A stretch of DNA of 64,000 bases. Source: Mycobacterium sp. MBM (GTDB lineage Bacteria; Actinomycetota; Actinomycetes; Mycobacteriales; Mycobacteriaceae). The notes below the pieces were generated by a model. It was not told the origin of the DNA. It saw only the letters and a program-made list of their open reading frames with translations, and ran no database searches. A program made the position numbers and the translations under genes. Shown here one piece after another: positions 25,745 to 34,342 of the stretch. The stretch is from the NCBI GenBank assembly GCA_021648845.1, contig JAKJHY010000010.1, positions 62,001-126,000 on the forward strand. The letters are read 5' to 3'. Within the stretch, counting starts at the first letter, position 1; every line of letters begins with the position of its first letter.

Positions 25745-26800
25745 ATGGCGTTGCGGGTCGTGCAATGGGCCACCGGTGGCGTCGGGGTCGCCGCCATCAA
25801 AGGGGTGCTCGAGCACCCCGATCTGGAGCTGGTCGGGTGCTGGGTGCACTCGGAGGCCAAACACGGCCGCGATGTCGGCGAACTCATCGGCGGCACACCC
25901 CTGGGGGTCGCCGCGACCAACAAGGTGCAGGACATCCTGGCCCTGGACGCCGACGCCGTCATCTATGCGCCGCTGATGCCCAACCCTGACGAGGTGGCCG
26001 CCCTGCTGCGGTCGGGCAAGAACGTTGTCACGCCCGTCGGCTGGGTCTACCCGGGCGAGAAGCAGGCGGCCCCGCTGCGCGAGGCGGGCCTGGCCGGTAA
26101 CGCGACGCTGCACGGTACCGGCATCGCCCCCGGTGGTATCAGCGAGAAGTTCCCGCTGCTGTTCTCGGCGATGTCCACCGGGGTGACGTTCGTTCGGGCC
26201 GAGGAGTTCTCCGATCTGCGCACCTACGACGCCCCCGATGTGGTCCGACACGTCATGGGGTTCGGTGACACTCCCGACAAGGCGCTGTCCGGACCCATGC
26301 AGAAGTTGCTGGACGGCGGCTTCATTCAGGCCGTACGGATGTGCGTCGACCAGTTCGGTTTCGATGCCGACCCGAAAATTGTTGCCCGTCAAGAGATCGC
26401 AGTGGCCACCGCGCCCATCGACTCGCCGATCGGCATCATCGAACCCGGCCAGGTCGCGGCCCGAAAGTTTCATTGGGAGGCCTTCGTCGGTGACCGGGTG
26501 GTGGTGCGGGTGACGGTCAACTGGCTGATGGGTGAGCAGAACCTGGAACCGGCATGGGATTTCGGGCCCGAGGGGCAGCGCTACGAGATGGAGGTGCGCG
26601 GCAACCCCGATTTCACGGTATCCATCAAGGGTTTTCAGGGCGAGGTGGGGGAGGACGGCCCAGAGCCGGGTGTCGTCGCCACCGCGGCGCACTGCGTCAA
26701 CTCGGTTCCCGCGGTATGTGCCGCGCCGCCCGGTATCGCGACGTATCTGGATCTTCCGCTGCTCAGCGCCAAGGCCGCCCCCGCGTTGCGCAGAACCTGA
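25745..26800 (+). CDS. Dihydrodipicolinate-reductase-like NAD(P)-binding protein (Rv1059-like)
   Basis: 351 residues from the ATG at 25745 with GGAAAGGGCGGG upstream. The N terminus (LRVVQWATGGVGVAAIKGVLEHPDLELVGCWV) is a Rossmann nucleotide-binding motif as in DapB and homologues, and DADAVIYAPLMPNPDEVAALLRSGKNVVTP continues that fold. True DapB signatures for dihydrodipicolinate are not evident, so the substrate is unknown. Many actinobacterial paralogues lie in lipid and steroid catabolism clusters. A KstR operator directly upstream supports a steroid-degradation role. Gene order matches M. tuberculosis Rv1059, and the next two genes match Rv1060 and Rv1062. Confidence 0.8.
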   Translation: MALRVVQWATGGVGVAAIKGVLEHPDLELVGCWVHSEAKHGRDVGELIGGTPLGVAATNKVQDILALDADAVIYAPLMPNPDEVAALLRSGKNVVTPVGWVYPGEKQAAPLREAGLAGNATLHGTGIAPGGISEKFPLLFSAMSTGVTFVRAEEFSDLRTYDAPDVVRHVMGFGDTPDKALSGPMQKLLDGGFIQAVRMCVDQFGFDADPKIVARQEIAVATAPIDSPIGIIEPGQVAARKFHWEAFVGDRVVVRVTVNWLMGEQNLEPAWDFGPEGQRYEMEVRGNPDFTVSIKGFQGEVGEDGPEPGVVATAAHCVNSVPAVCAAPPGIATYLDLPLLSAKAAPALRRT

Positions 26801-26855
26801 GCCAAATCGTCAGGCAGTGACCGATATTCGGGGATCCGGGGCTAGGATGTCCAGC

Positions 26856-27329
26856 ATGGCGCAACCCCTGGTGGTCGAGCAGTCGCGGGCGATCCCGCTC
26901 GCTCCAGCGGACCTGTTCGCGGGACTGCTGCCGATGCCGCTGCCGCAACTGTTCGGCCGCTGGTACGGCCCCATCCCGCCGATCAAGGCGACCCGCGACC
27001 AGACCGGGGGTTGGGATGCCGTCGGGCAGAGTCGCACCGTGCTGCTCGCCGGGGGCGGCAGCATGCGCGAAGAGTTGACCTCCTATGACGCGCCGCGGTC
27101 CTTCGGATACACGCTCTCGCGGATCACCGGCCCGCTGGCGCCGCTGGTCGATCACATCGACGGGGTGTGGACGTTCGACCCGATCGGCACCGGCACGAAA
27201 CTGACGTGGCGGTGGATCATCCATCCGCGCTCGGCACTGACCGCGCCGGCACTGCCGGTGTTCGGTCGGCTGTGGAAGGGGTACGCCCGGCAGGCGCTTG
27301 AGGCGTTGTCCGATCAACTGGTGCGCTGA
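26856..27329 (+). CDS. SRPBCC-fold protein (Rv1060-like)
   Basis: 157 residues from the ATG at 26856; an ATG nine bases upstream (26847) is possible. It resembles the polyketide-cyclase/START-like SRPBCC family: an N-terminal EQSRAIPLAPADLFAGLLPMPLP segment, GQSRTVLLAGGGSMREELTSYDAPRSFGYTL strands, and a long C-terminal helix (FGRLWKGYARQALEALSDQL). These proteins bind hydrophobic ligands in a central cavity. Length and position correspond to M. tuberculosis Rv1060. It follows the KstR-boxed gene by 55 bases and precedes a patatin gene by 3, so it is likely co-transcribed with lipid-related genes. Ligand unknown. Confidence 0.75.
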   Translation: MAQPLVVEQSRAIPLAPADLFAGLLPMPLPQLFGRWYGPIPPIKATRDQTGGWDAVGQSRTVLLAGGGSMREELTSYDAPRSFGYTLSRITGPLAPLVDHIDGVWTFDPIGTGTKLTWRWIIHPRSALTAPALPVFGRLWKGYARQALEALSDQLVR

Positions 27330-27332
27330 GCG

Positions 27333-28181
27333 ATGACACGTGCGCTGGTGCTGGGCGGCGGCGGACTGGCGGGCATCGCCTGGGAGACCGGCGTGCTGGC
27401 CGGGATCGCCGACGAGGCCCCACAGGTCGCCGAGGCGCTACTGGATTCCGATGTGCTGCTGGGTACCTCGGCCGGGTCGGCGGTGGCGGCCCAGCTGGGG
27501 AGCGACGCGTCGCTCGACGAACTGTACGCCCGCCAGATCGCCGCGCAGTCCCACGAGATCGACCCGGCGGTCACCGTCGACGATCTGACGGCAGTGTTCC
27601 TCGGTGCACTCGGCGAGCCCGGCAGCGACCAGGACCGGTTACGTCGGATCGGCGATATCGCGCTGGCCGCCCAGACCGTGCCCGTATCGGTGCGCCGTGA
27701 CGTCATCGCGCACCGGTTGCCGTCGCATGCCTGGCCCGACCGGGAGCTGCGGATCATCGCCGTCGACGTCGCGACACTGGAACTGGTGGTCTTCACCGGG
27801 GCATCGGGTGTCCCGCTGGTCGACGCGGTGGCGGCCAGCTGTGCGGTGCCGGGTGTCTGGCCCCCGGTCACGATCGGTTCCCGCACGTTCATGGACGGCG
27901 GGGTGGCCAGCACGGTCAACATGGCGGCCGCGGCCGACTGTGCGCAGGCGGTGGTGCTGGTGCCCGCCGGCGAGACCGCGCCGTCACCGTTCGGTCCCGG
28001 AGCGGCCGCCGAGATCGCGGCCTTCTGCGGCGCGGCCTGCCCGGTGTTCGCCGACGACGACGCGCTCGCCGCGTTCGGCCCCAACCCGCTGGACCCGCAA
28101 TGCCGGCGGCCGTCGGCGATCGCCGGCCGCGAGCAGGGCCGCCGGGTGGCGCCGGCCGTTGCGGCGTTGCTGGCCCGTTAG
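27333..28181 (+). CDS. Patatin-like phospholipase/acyl hydrolase (Rv1062-like)
   Basis: 282 residues, starting 3 bases after the SRPBCC gene. It has the patatin signature: oxyanion loop GGGGLAG (about 6-12), nucleophile Ser in GTSAGS, and catalytic Asp in FMDGGVAS. The family hydrolyses acyl esters of phospholipids or other lipids with a Ser-Asp dyad. No signal peptide or membrane helix is visible, so it is probably cytosolic. Position matches M. tuberculosis Rv1062. The end abuts the stop of a second patatin gene on the opposite strand (28182), an arrangement also seen at Rv1062/Rv1063c. Confidence 0.85.
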   Translation: MTRALVLGGGGLAGIAWETGVLAGIADEAPQVAEALLDSDVLLGTSAGSAVAAQLGSDASLDELYARQIAAQSHEIDPAVTVDDLTAVFLGALGEPGSDQDRLRRIGDIALAAQTVPVSVRRDVIAHRLPSHAWPDRELRIIAVDVATLELVVFTGASGVPLVDAVAASCAVPGVWPPVTIGSRTFMDGGVASTVNMAAAADCAQAVVLVPAGETAPSPFGPGAAAEIAAFCGAACPVFADDDALAAFGPNPLDPQCRRPSAIAGREQGRRVAPAVAALLAR

Positions 28182-29144
28182 TCAGTCCAACGCCGCCAGA
28201 GCGGCCGCGGCCAGCTCCTGACCGATCTCGATGACCTCGTCGGCGCGGTGGTATTCCAGGCTGCGGCAGGCGTTGCGCGGTACTTCGATCAGTAGATCCG
28301 GTGGATAGGTGGCCAGTGTGTGCCGGGCCAGCGCCGACTGGGCGATATCGATGGTGCGGTTCATGATCTCGAAGCTGCCCAGCCGTGGCAGCTGCGGCAT
28401 TCCGCCGTCACCCAGTGGTTCGGCACCGTCGGCGCCGTCCTCCACGGAACTGCTGAACCTGCTCAGCACCGACTTGGCGGCCGGACTGTCCATCACCCGT
28501 TGGGCGGTGGCAGTGTCCAGCAATGCCGTTGTGCTGCGCCACATCCTGCTCAGCCACTCGGTGGTTACCCGCGGCTCGGGCTCGCTGAGCCGGACCGCCG
28601 GATCGCCGCCGGACAGGCTCACGGCGATGGTGAGGTCGGCGTTGACCGCGGACAGCGGCGCCATCGGCAGCGGATCCAGGATGCCGCCGTCGGCCAGCAG
28701 CCGGCCGTCGAGTACGTGCGGGGTGAAGATGCCGGGGATGGCGATGGAGGCCCGGATCGCGTCGTCCAGGGGTCCGCGTTGCAGCCACACCGACTTGCCG
28801 GTGATCAGGTCGGTGGCCACCGAGGTGTACGGGATGGGCAGCGACTCGATGGTGACATCGCCCAGGATGTCGCGGACCGCGTCGAGGATCTTCTCGGCCC
28901 GCAGCACGCCCGGCGACGTCAGCGACGGGTCCAGCAGCCGCAGCACCGCCCGCTGGGTCAACGATCCCGCCCACCGTGCGAACTCGTCGAGTTGGCCGGC
29001 CGCGTGCAACCCGCCGACCAGGGCGCCCATCGAGGATCCGGCGACGCCGACGATCTGGTATCCCCGCTCGGTCAGCTCGTTGATCACTCCGATGTGCGCG
29101 TAGCCGCGCGCACCTCCGCTGCCCAGCGCCAGCGCGATTCGCAT
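28182..29144 (-). CDS. Patatin-like phospholipase (Rv1063c-like)
   Basis: 320 residues from the ATG at 29144, with GAGG 3 bases before it. The N terminus ALALGSGGARGYAHIGVINEL contains the oxyanion loop; VAGSSMGALVGG holds the nucleophile Ser, and LADGGILDPLP the catalytic Asp. This is the RssA/NTE-type bacterial patatin group, distinct from the neighbour at 27333. It would hydrolyse lipid acyl esters; no substrate is evident. The C-terminal region (ATYPPDLLIEVPRNACRSLEYHRADEVIEIGQ) is typical of the RssA group. Convergent and directly abutting the first patatin gene. Confidence 0.87.
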   Translation of the reverse strand: MRIALALGSGGARGYAHIGVINELTERGYQIVGVAGSSMGALVGGLHAAGQLDEFARWAGSLTQRAVLRLLDPSLTSPGVLRAEKILDAVRDILGDVTIESLPIPYTSVATDLITGKSVWLQRGPLDDAIRASIAIPGIFTPHVLDGRLLADGGILDPLPMAPLSAVNADLTIAVSLSGGDPAVRLSEPEPRVTTEWLSRMWRSTTALLDTATAQRVMDSPAAKSVLSRFSSSVEDGADGAEPLGDGGMPQLPRLGSFEIMNRTIDIAQSALARHTLATYPPDLLIEVPRNACRSLEYHRADEVIEIGQELAAAALAALD

Positions 29145-29201
29145 GTCCTCATTGTGGTGCACCCCGCGCGCTCCGGGTTTTTTCTCGGCGTGATTGCAAT
29201 C

Positions 29202-29624
29202 TCAGCCGCACTCGGCGTTGGCCCCGGCGTAGGCGGCCATGATGACGGCGGCCTGCTGTCCCGGAGTCAGCTCGGCCCACGGAATGTTGAAGCTGGCCGG
29301 ACCCGACGCACCGGGGGCCTGCACCGTTCGCAGGTAGGCCTCGACGGTTCCCTGCTGCTGGTCGAACCAGGCCCGCGCGGCGAGACATGCCTGGCCGTAG
29401 CCCGATTCGGTGGCATCCGCGGGTGCCCCGACGCCGGTGGTCACCCCGCCCGGTGACACCTGCACGGCGCCGTCGGGCACCTCACCGGGCTGAGCCTGGG
29501 GCGTCGTTTCGGCGCCGGTGCTGCTCGTCGTGGTGGTGCTGGTTGCCGGTTCCTCGGCGCTCGGCGAGCACCCGGTCAGGACGATCGCGGCGGCAGCGGT
29601 CACGAGGATCGGGTAGCGGCGCAT
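29202..29624 (-). CDS. lpqV: Lipoprotein LpqV
   Basis: 140 residues. The N terminus MRRYPILVTAAAAIVLTGCSPS is a lipoprotein signal with lipobox LTGC, so Cys19 should be lipid-modified and the protein held on the outer face of the cytoplasmic membrane. A Thr/Ser-rich tether follows, then a small helical domain (QACLAARAWFDQQQGTVEAYL ... LTPGQQAAVIMAAYAGANAECG) with two Cys. Size and position next to the Rv1063c-like patatin match lpqV (Rv1064c). Function is unknown. It is divergent from the cysteine dioxygenase gene. Confidence 0.85.
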   Translation of the reverse strand: MRRYPILVTAAAAIVLTGCSPSAEEPATSTTTTSSTGAETTPQAQPGEVPDGAVQVSPGGVTTGVGAPADATESGYGQACLAARAWFDQQQGTVEAYLRTVQAPGASGPASFNIPWAELTPGQQAAVIMAAYAGANAECG

Positions 29625-29739
29625 ACCGCCAATCTATGCAACACTCGCGGCCATGACGGAGGGCACCGGGGTGCGGGGTTGTTGTCGGGCTGTGTGAGCG
29701 CCGACCACCCATCCGTTTTCCTGTCTCTGGAGTTCCGCC

Positions 29740-30279
29740 ATGGTTGCCCCTGCCGCCACCGTTCTGCCCGCTGTCTCGGCGCCCACCCGGCTGCGCGTAC
29801 CCGATCTGCTGGCGGCCACCGACCGCTGCGCCGACGATGTGCTGTCCGGCCGCTACGACCGGTTGCTCGCCGGTGCCCGGCTGCCCACCGACGAACGCTG
29901 GTACCGCCGCCTCTACGGTGATGACGAGCTCGACATCTGGCTGATCAGCTGGGTGCCGGAGAAATCGACGGAGCTGCATGATCACGGCGGGTCGCTGGGC
30001 GCCCTCACGGTGGTGTCCGGCGCGCTGCGTGAGACCCGCTGGGACGGGCGGGCGCTACGGGACCGTGAGCTGACGGCCGGCGATCAGGCCGGCTTCCCGC
30101 TCGGCTGGGTACACGATGTGGTGTGGGCGCCGGGGCCGAATCGGCGCAGCCCGGCCCCGGCGACGCTGAGCGTGCACGCCTACTCGCCGCCGCTGACGGC
30201 GATGTCCTACTACGGTGTGACCGACCGGAACACGTTGCGCCGCAGCCGCACCGAACTGACCGACGCTGGAAAGGGATAG
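29740..30279 (+). CDS. Cysteine dioxygenase-type cupin (Rv1065-like)
   Basis: 179 residues from the ATG at 29740 with GGAG eight bases upstream. It has the cupin fold of type I cysteine dioxygenases: iron ligands in ELHDHGGSLGAL (H-x-H) and a third His in GWVHDVVW. Such enzymes oxidise cysteine to cysteine sulfinate with O2. The gene is followed after 4 bases by a rhodanese gene, so the pair is an operon handling cysteine-derived sulfur. Order matches Rv1065-Rv1066. A different small thiol substrate (for example a mercapto acid) cannot be excluded. Confidence 0.83.
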   Translation: MVAPAATVLPAVSAPTRLRVPDLLAATDRCADDVLSGRYDRLLAGARLPTDERWYRRLYGDDELDIWLISWVPEKSTELHDHGGSLGALTVVSGALRETRWDGRALRDRELTAGDQAGFPLGWVHDVVWAPGPNRRSPAPATLSVHAYSPPLTAMSYYGVTDRNTLRRSRTELTDAGKG

Positions 30280-30283
30280 TCAC

Positions 30284-30655
30284 ATGCCCAGTCGCATCGA
30301 CGCGATGCTGGACGTGGCCCGCGCCCGGTTGCAGCGGATCGAGGCCACCGACGTGCCCGCCGCGCTGCAGCGCGGTGCGGTGCTCGTCGATATCCGCCCG
30401 GCCTGGCAGCGGGCCACCGAAGGGGACGTGCCGGGCGCTCTGGTGATCGAGCGTAATCACCTGGAGTGGCGCTGCGACCCGACCAGTGCGGCCCGCATCC
30501 CCGAGGCCGTCGGCGACGATGTCGAATGGATCGTGTTGTGCTCGCAGGGCTACACGTCCAGCCTGGCCGCGGCCGCCCTGCAGGACCTCGGTCTGCACAA
30601 GGCCACCGATGTCATCGGCGGCTATCACGCGTTGAGGTCAGCTGTTCTCGTCTGA
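30284..30655 (+). CDS. Rhodanese-domain sulfurtransferase (Rv1066-like)
   Basis: 123 residues, a single rhodanese domain. VLVDIRPAWQRATEGDVPGALVIERNHLEWR is the family N-terminal pattern, and the active-site loop LCSQGYTSSLAAAAL carries the persulfide-forming Cys. It would move sulfane sulfur, for example produced by cysteine breakdown, to an acceptor. It follows the cysteine dioxygenase gene closely. Its last 18 bases overlap the 3' end of the convergent membrane hydrolase gene, so the two messages are complementary there. Confidence 0.88.
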   Translation: MPSRIDAMLDVARARLQRIEATDVPAALQRGAVLVDIRPAWQRATEGDVPGALVIERNHLEWRCDPTSAARIPEAVGDDVEWIVLCSQGYTSSLAAAALQDLGLHKATDVIGGYHALRSAVLV

Positions 30656-32326
30656 ACGCAGGGTCGGGCGCAGCTTCTCGGTCTTGGCCGCCGTCCAGCC
30701 CGGTGGCTGCAGGATCGCCGCCCAGGCATTGGCGACATCGCGGACGTAGACGTGGCCGTGCCCGTCGGGCACGTCGACGGCCACCGCCATGTCGGCGGAC
30801 ACCTGCAGGAAGGTCACCACCGGGATCCACTCCATCCGCGGTGACACGTCGTAGCCGCGCGGCTCACGCAGCCAATCGGGCTTGGCGAACAGCAGATCGG
30901 GGTTCCACCACGCGATCGGATCGGAGGCGTGCTGTAGATACACCACCCGCGGTTGCCCCCACGGATCGTCGGGGCGGCCCAGGTCTTTTGAGGCGACGGC
31001 CGAGAACCGGACATTCTCGCCCCGGTCGAAGATCGGCAGCCATTGCGGTGATCCCGCGTCGCGGTTGATGGTCAGGTTGGTCCAGATGGTGTTCTTGAAG
31101 GTGGGCCCGGAGAACAGCGCGCCGTCGGTGCGGGCGATGAGGTTGTTCAACGCCAGAAACGGCGCTTCGCCGCCGAACGAGCCGAGGCTCTCCCCGAACA
31201 CCACCAGCTTCGGGCGGTCGGCCTCGGGCAGTTCACGCACCATGGCGTCGACGGCCTCGAACAGGGCCTGACCGGCTTGGCGGGCGTTCTCCTGGTCGAC
31301 CAGGAAGGAGATCCAGCTGGGCAGGAACGAATACTGCATGGACACGATCGCGGTGTCGCCGTTGTACATGTACTCCAGTGAGGACGCCTCGGCTTCGTTG
31401 ATCCAGCCGGTGCCGGTGGTGGTGGCGACGGCGATGACATCGCGTTCCAGCCCACCGGTGCGCCGCAGTTCCGCTGCGGCCAGTGCGGCGGTGGCCTTGA
31501 TACCGTCGGCGGAGTTCAGCCCCGCGTAGGCGCGGATCGGTTCGGTGGCCGGGGCGCCGTTGAATTCGGAGAGTTCCTCGACCGTGGGGCCGCCCGCCAC
31601 GAAGTTGCGGCCCTGATGTCCCAGCGACTCCCAGCTCACCAGCGACTGCGGGCCGCCGGAGCGCAAAGCGGTTGTGGGAGCGGGATTGTCGGGATCGTCT
31701 TCGTTGTTGACGGACTCGAACGTGTTGTTGATGGTGCTCATGGCGAAGCGCACCACGATGCCGTTGAGCAACGCGATCGTCAACGCGAGCACCAGTGCCA
31801 CCGCTATCACGCCGGACACCCGCGGCGGGGCCACCCGCTCCAGCTGACGCACCAGGTAGCGCACCAATCTGCCGATCAGTTGCCCGATCTCGACGAACAT
31901 GAACAGGAACACGATGGCCAGCACCGCGGTCAGCGGGTGGTCCCAGAATCCGAGCCGTGGCACGCCCATCAGATCCCGGATATCGTCCTGCCAGACGTGG
32001 AAGTAGACGATCGCGGCGATCTGCCCGATGACACCGACCACGATCAGAGCCAGCCAGGCCCACTTCGGCGGTGCCGGGGTGCTCTCCCGCGACAGCATGT
32101 ACCGGAACAGCCACACCCCGAAAACCCCGAGGCCGTAGCCGATACCGCCGGCCGCCCCGCTGACCAGCCCCTGGAACAGCGGGTCGCGCGGCAGCAGCGA
32201 CGGCGTCAGCGACAGCCAGATGAACACCAGTCCGACGGCGGTACCGGTGAAGGTGTAGTGCCTGCTCCACCACGCGCGCGGCGTGGGCGCTTGCGTGGTC
32301 TCCGGTTCTGCGGCGGTGACATTCAC
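30638..32326 (-). CDS. Polytopic membrane protein with alpha/beta-hydrolase domain (Rv1069c-like)
   Basis: 562 residues. The N-terminal third has about four membrane helices (for example FTGTAVGLVFIWLSLTPSLLP, AWLALIVVGVIGQIAAIVYF, VIAVALVLALTIALLNGIVV). The C-terminal domain is an alpha/beta hydrolase with nucleophile Ser in VVFGESLGSFGG and a late DGHGHVYVRDVANAW segment supplying acid and His candidates. This is the Abhydrolase_9 family, predicted lipases or esterases with an outward-facing or cytosolic catalytic domain of unknown substrate. Position after echA8 corresponds to M. tuberculosis Rv1069c. It starts 9 bases after echA8 and is probably in the echA9-echA8 transcript. Confidence 0.83.
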   Translation of the reverse strand: MNVTAAEPETTQAPTPRAWWSRHYTFTGTAVGLVFIWLSLTPSLLPRDPLFQGLVSGAAGGIGYGLGVFGVWLFRYMLSRESTPAPPKWAWLALIVVGVIGQIAAIVYFHVWQDDIRDLMGVPRLGFWDHPLTAVLAIVFLFMFVEIGQLIGRLVRYLVRQLERVAPPRVSGVIAVALVLALTIALLNGIVVRFAMSTINNTFESVNNEDDPDNPAPTTALRSGGPQSLVSWESLGHQGRNFVAGGPTVEELSEFNGAPATEPIRAYAGLNSADGIKATAALAAAELRRTGGLERDVIAVATTTGTGWINEAEASSLEYMYNGDTAIVSMQYSFLPSWISFLVDQENARQAGQALFEAVDAMVRELPEADRPKLVVFGESLGSFGGEAPFLALNNLIARTDGALFSGPTFKNTIWTNLTINRDAGSPQWLPIFDRGENVRFSAVASKDLGRPDDPWGQPRVVYLQHASDPIAWWNPDLLFAKPDWLREPRGYDVSPRMEWIPVVTFLQVSADMAVAVDVPDGHGHVYVRDVANAWAAILQPPGWTAAKTEKLRPTLRSDENS

Positions 32327-32335
32327 CGCTCGACC

Positions 32336-33112
32336 TTAGCGATGGGTGAAGTTCGCCGCGCGCTTCTCGGTGAACGCGGCCATGCCTTCCTTCTGGTCCT
32401 CGGTGGCGAACGCCGAATGGAAGATCCGCCGCTCGTAGAGCAGGCCCTCGGCCAGCGTCGACTCGAAGGCGCGGTTGACGGCCTCCTTGGCCATCCGGGC
32501 CGCCGACAAGGACATGCCTGCGATGGTCGCGGCGGTGGCGTTGGCCTCCTCCAACAGGGTGTCGGCCGGGACCACCCGGGAGACCAGGCCGGCGCGCTCG
32601 GCCTCGGCGGCGTCGATGGTGCGTCCGGTCAGGATCAGGTCCATCGCCTTGGCCTTGCCGATGGCGCGGGTCAGGCGCTGACTGCCGCCCATGCCGGGCA
32701 GCACACCGAGCTTGATCTCGGGCTGCCCGAATTTCGCGGTGTCGGCGGCGATCAGCAGATCGCACATCATGGCCAGTTCGCAGCCACCGCCCAGGGCGTA
32801 ACCGGCGACGGCGGCGATGGTGGGGGTGCGGGTGGCGGCGAAGGCGCTCCACTGCGCGAAGAAGTCCTGGCTGAACACGTCGGCGAAGGACAGATCGGCC
32901 ATTTCCTTGATATCCGCGCCGGCGGCGAACGCCTTCTCGCTGCCGGTCAGGATGATCGCGCCGACACCGGGGTCGGCGTCGAGTTCGGCTGCGGCGGAGG
33001 TGACCTCGTGCATGACCTGGCTGTTGAGCGCGTTGAGGGCCTTGGGCCGGTTCAGCGTGATGGTGGCCACCCGGCCGTCGCGGGTCAGCAGGATGGTCTC
33101 GTAGGCAGTCAT
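32336..33112 (-). CDS. echA8: Enoyl-CoA hydratase EchA8
   Basis: 258 residues. Crotonase-family features: [15 protein letters not shown], the oxyanion-forming [11 protein letters not shown], and [15 protein letters not shown] followed by [31 protein letters not shown], where the Glu of PEIKLG and the upstream Glu pair act in water addition. It hydrates 2-enoyl-CoA to 3-hydroxyacyl-CoA in fatty-acid beta-oxidation. Length and position match EchA8 (Rv1070c). It follows the echA9-type gene by 11 bases on the same strand, so the two are co-transcribed. Confidence 0.93.
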   Translation of the reverse strand: MTAYETILLTRDGRVATITLNRPKALNALNSQVMHEVTSAAAELDADPGVGAIILTGSEKAFAAGADIKEMADLSFADVFSQDFFAQWSAFAATRTPTIAAVAGYALGGGCELAMMCDLLIAADTAKFGQPEIKLGVLPGMGGSQRLTRAIGKAKAMDLILTGRTIDAAEAERAGLVSRVVPADTLLEEANATAATIAGMSLSAARMAKEAVNRAFESTLAEGLLYERRIFHSAFATEDQKEGMAAFTEKRAANFTHR

Positions 33113-33123
33113 CGGAGTTCCCT

Positions 33124-34158
33124 TCAGAACGTGAGATCGGGGTCGGCGGAGGCGAAGTAGGCGTCGATCGCCGCGTCATCGCACTGGGCGAGGGTGGCCG
33201 GTGACCACTGCGGGTTGCGGTCCTTGTCGACCAGCTGGGCACGGATACCTTCGACGAAGTCATGCGACCTGGCCGAGGCCACCGACACCCGGAACTCCTG
33301 TTCGAGTACCTCTTCCAGCGTTCGCAGGTGCCCGGCGCGGCGCACCGCGGTGAGCGTCACGGCCAACGCGATCGGGGAGCGGGTGGCGATCAGGTCGGCG
33401 GCGGCGTGGGCGGCCGGCTCATCGTGGGCGCGCAGATCGTCGAGGATATCGGCGACGGTGTCACCGGCGTAGCAGGTGTCGATCCAGTCACGTTGGGCGA
33501 GTAGGTCACTGGGCGGTGGATCCTCGGCGTAGGAGTTCAGGGCGTCCTCGTGCCCGTCGCTGATCACCGCCTCGGCGAAATCGTGCAGCCGCTCGTGCGG
33601 GACGAAATGGTCGGCGAAGCCCATGGCGATGGCATCGGCGCCGGAGAACGGGGCTCCGGTCAGGGCGGCGTGCAGGCCGAGTGACCCCGGCGCGCGTGAG
33701 AGCAGGTAGGTGCCACCGACATCGGGGATGAAACCGATACCGACCTCCGGCATGCCCATCTTGGTCTTGTCGGTGACGACGCGGACGTTGCCGTGCGCCC
33801 CGACGCCGACCCCGCCGCCCATCACGATGCCGTCCATCAGCGCGATATAGGGCTTGCGGTAGCGGCCGATATGGGCGTTGAGCCGATACTCGTCCCACCA
33901 GAACTGGCGGGCGTGCGAACCGTCGCCGCGGGCGCTGTGATAGAGCGCCACCACGTCGCCGCCGGCGCACAGGCCGCGTTCGCCTGCCCCGGTGAGCAGC
34001 ACCGAGCGCACGGAGTCGTCGGTCTCCCACGTCGTGAGGGCCTGCTGCAGTCCGGCGACCATCACATCGTTGAGCGAGTTGATCGCCCTCGGCCGGTTCA
34101 GCGTGACGACCCCGACGCCGTTACGGACACTTACTAGGATGTCCTCGTTTCCTGCCAC
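33124..34158 (-). CDS. echA9: 3-hydroxyisobutyryl-CoA hydrolase-like enoyl-CoA hydratase/isomerase EchA9
   Basis: 344 residues from a GTG at 34158. The longer crotonase form with the hydrolase pattern: [80 protein letters not shown], and the C-terminal part ([33 protein letters not shown]) typical of 3-hydroxyisobutyryl-CoA hydrolases. These act in valine breakdown. M. tuberculosis calls the syntenic gene echA9 (Rv1071c). It is first in a probable three-gene unit with echA8 and the membrane hydrolase. Confidence 0.9.
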   Translation of the reverse strand: MAGNEDILVSVRNGVGVVTLNRPRAINSLNDVMVAGLQQALTTWETDDSVRSVLLTGAGERGLCAGGDVVALYHSARGDGSHARQFWWDEYRLNAHIGRYRKPYIALMDGIVMGGGVGVGAHGNVRVVTDKTKMGMPEVGIGFIPDVGGTYLLSRAPGSLGLHAALTGAPFSGADAIAMGFADHFVPHERLHDFAEAVISDGHEDALNSYAEDPPPSDLLAQRDWIDTCYAGDTVADILDDLRAHDEPAAHAAADLIATRSPIALAVTLTAVRRAGHLRTLEEVLEQEFRVSVASARSHDFVEGIRAQLVDKDRNPQWSPATLAQCDDAAIDAYFASADPDLTF

Positions 34159-34342
34159 GATTGCAATCTAGTTCGTCGCCCCCGCCCGACGTGCGACGGG
34201 TAGGGTTTGGACAAGATCAACCTGGACGTTTCCTGAGAACTTTCTCAGTCGTCACTGGGTGGGCATGGGAACCTGTTCGGTGCGTTGATCGTTGACCGTG
34301 TGTTCGTCAATCGAACCACCAGTACTGAGGAGAGGACCTACG

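Noticed and set aside
31233..33263. A 676-codon minus-strand frame
   Set aside because: Out-of-frame shadow of echA8 and the membrane hydrolase on the same strand; it has no domain and is Arg-rich.
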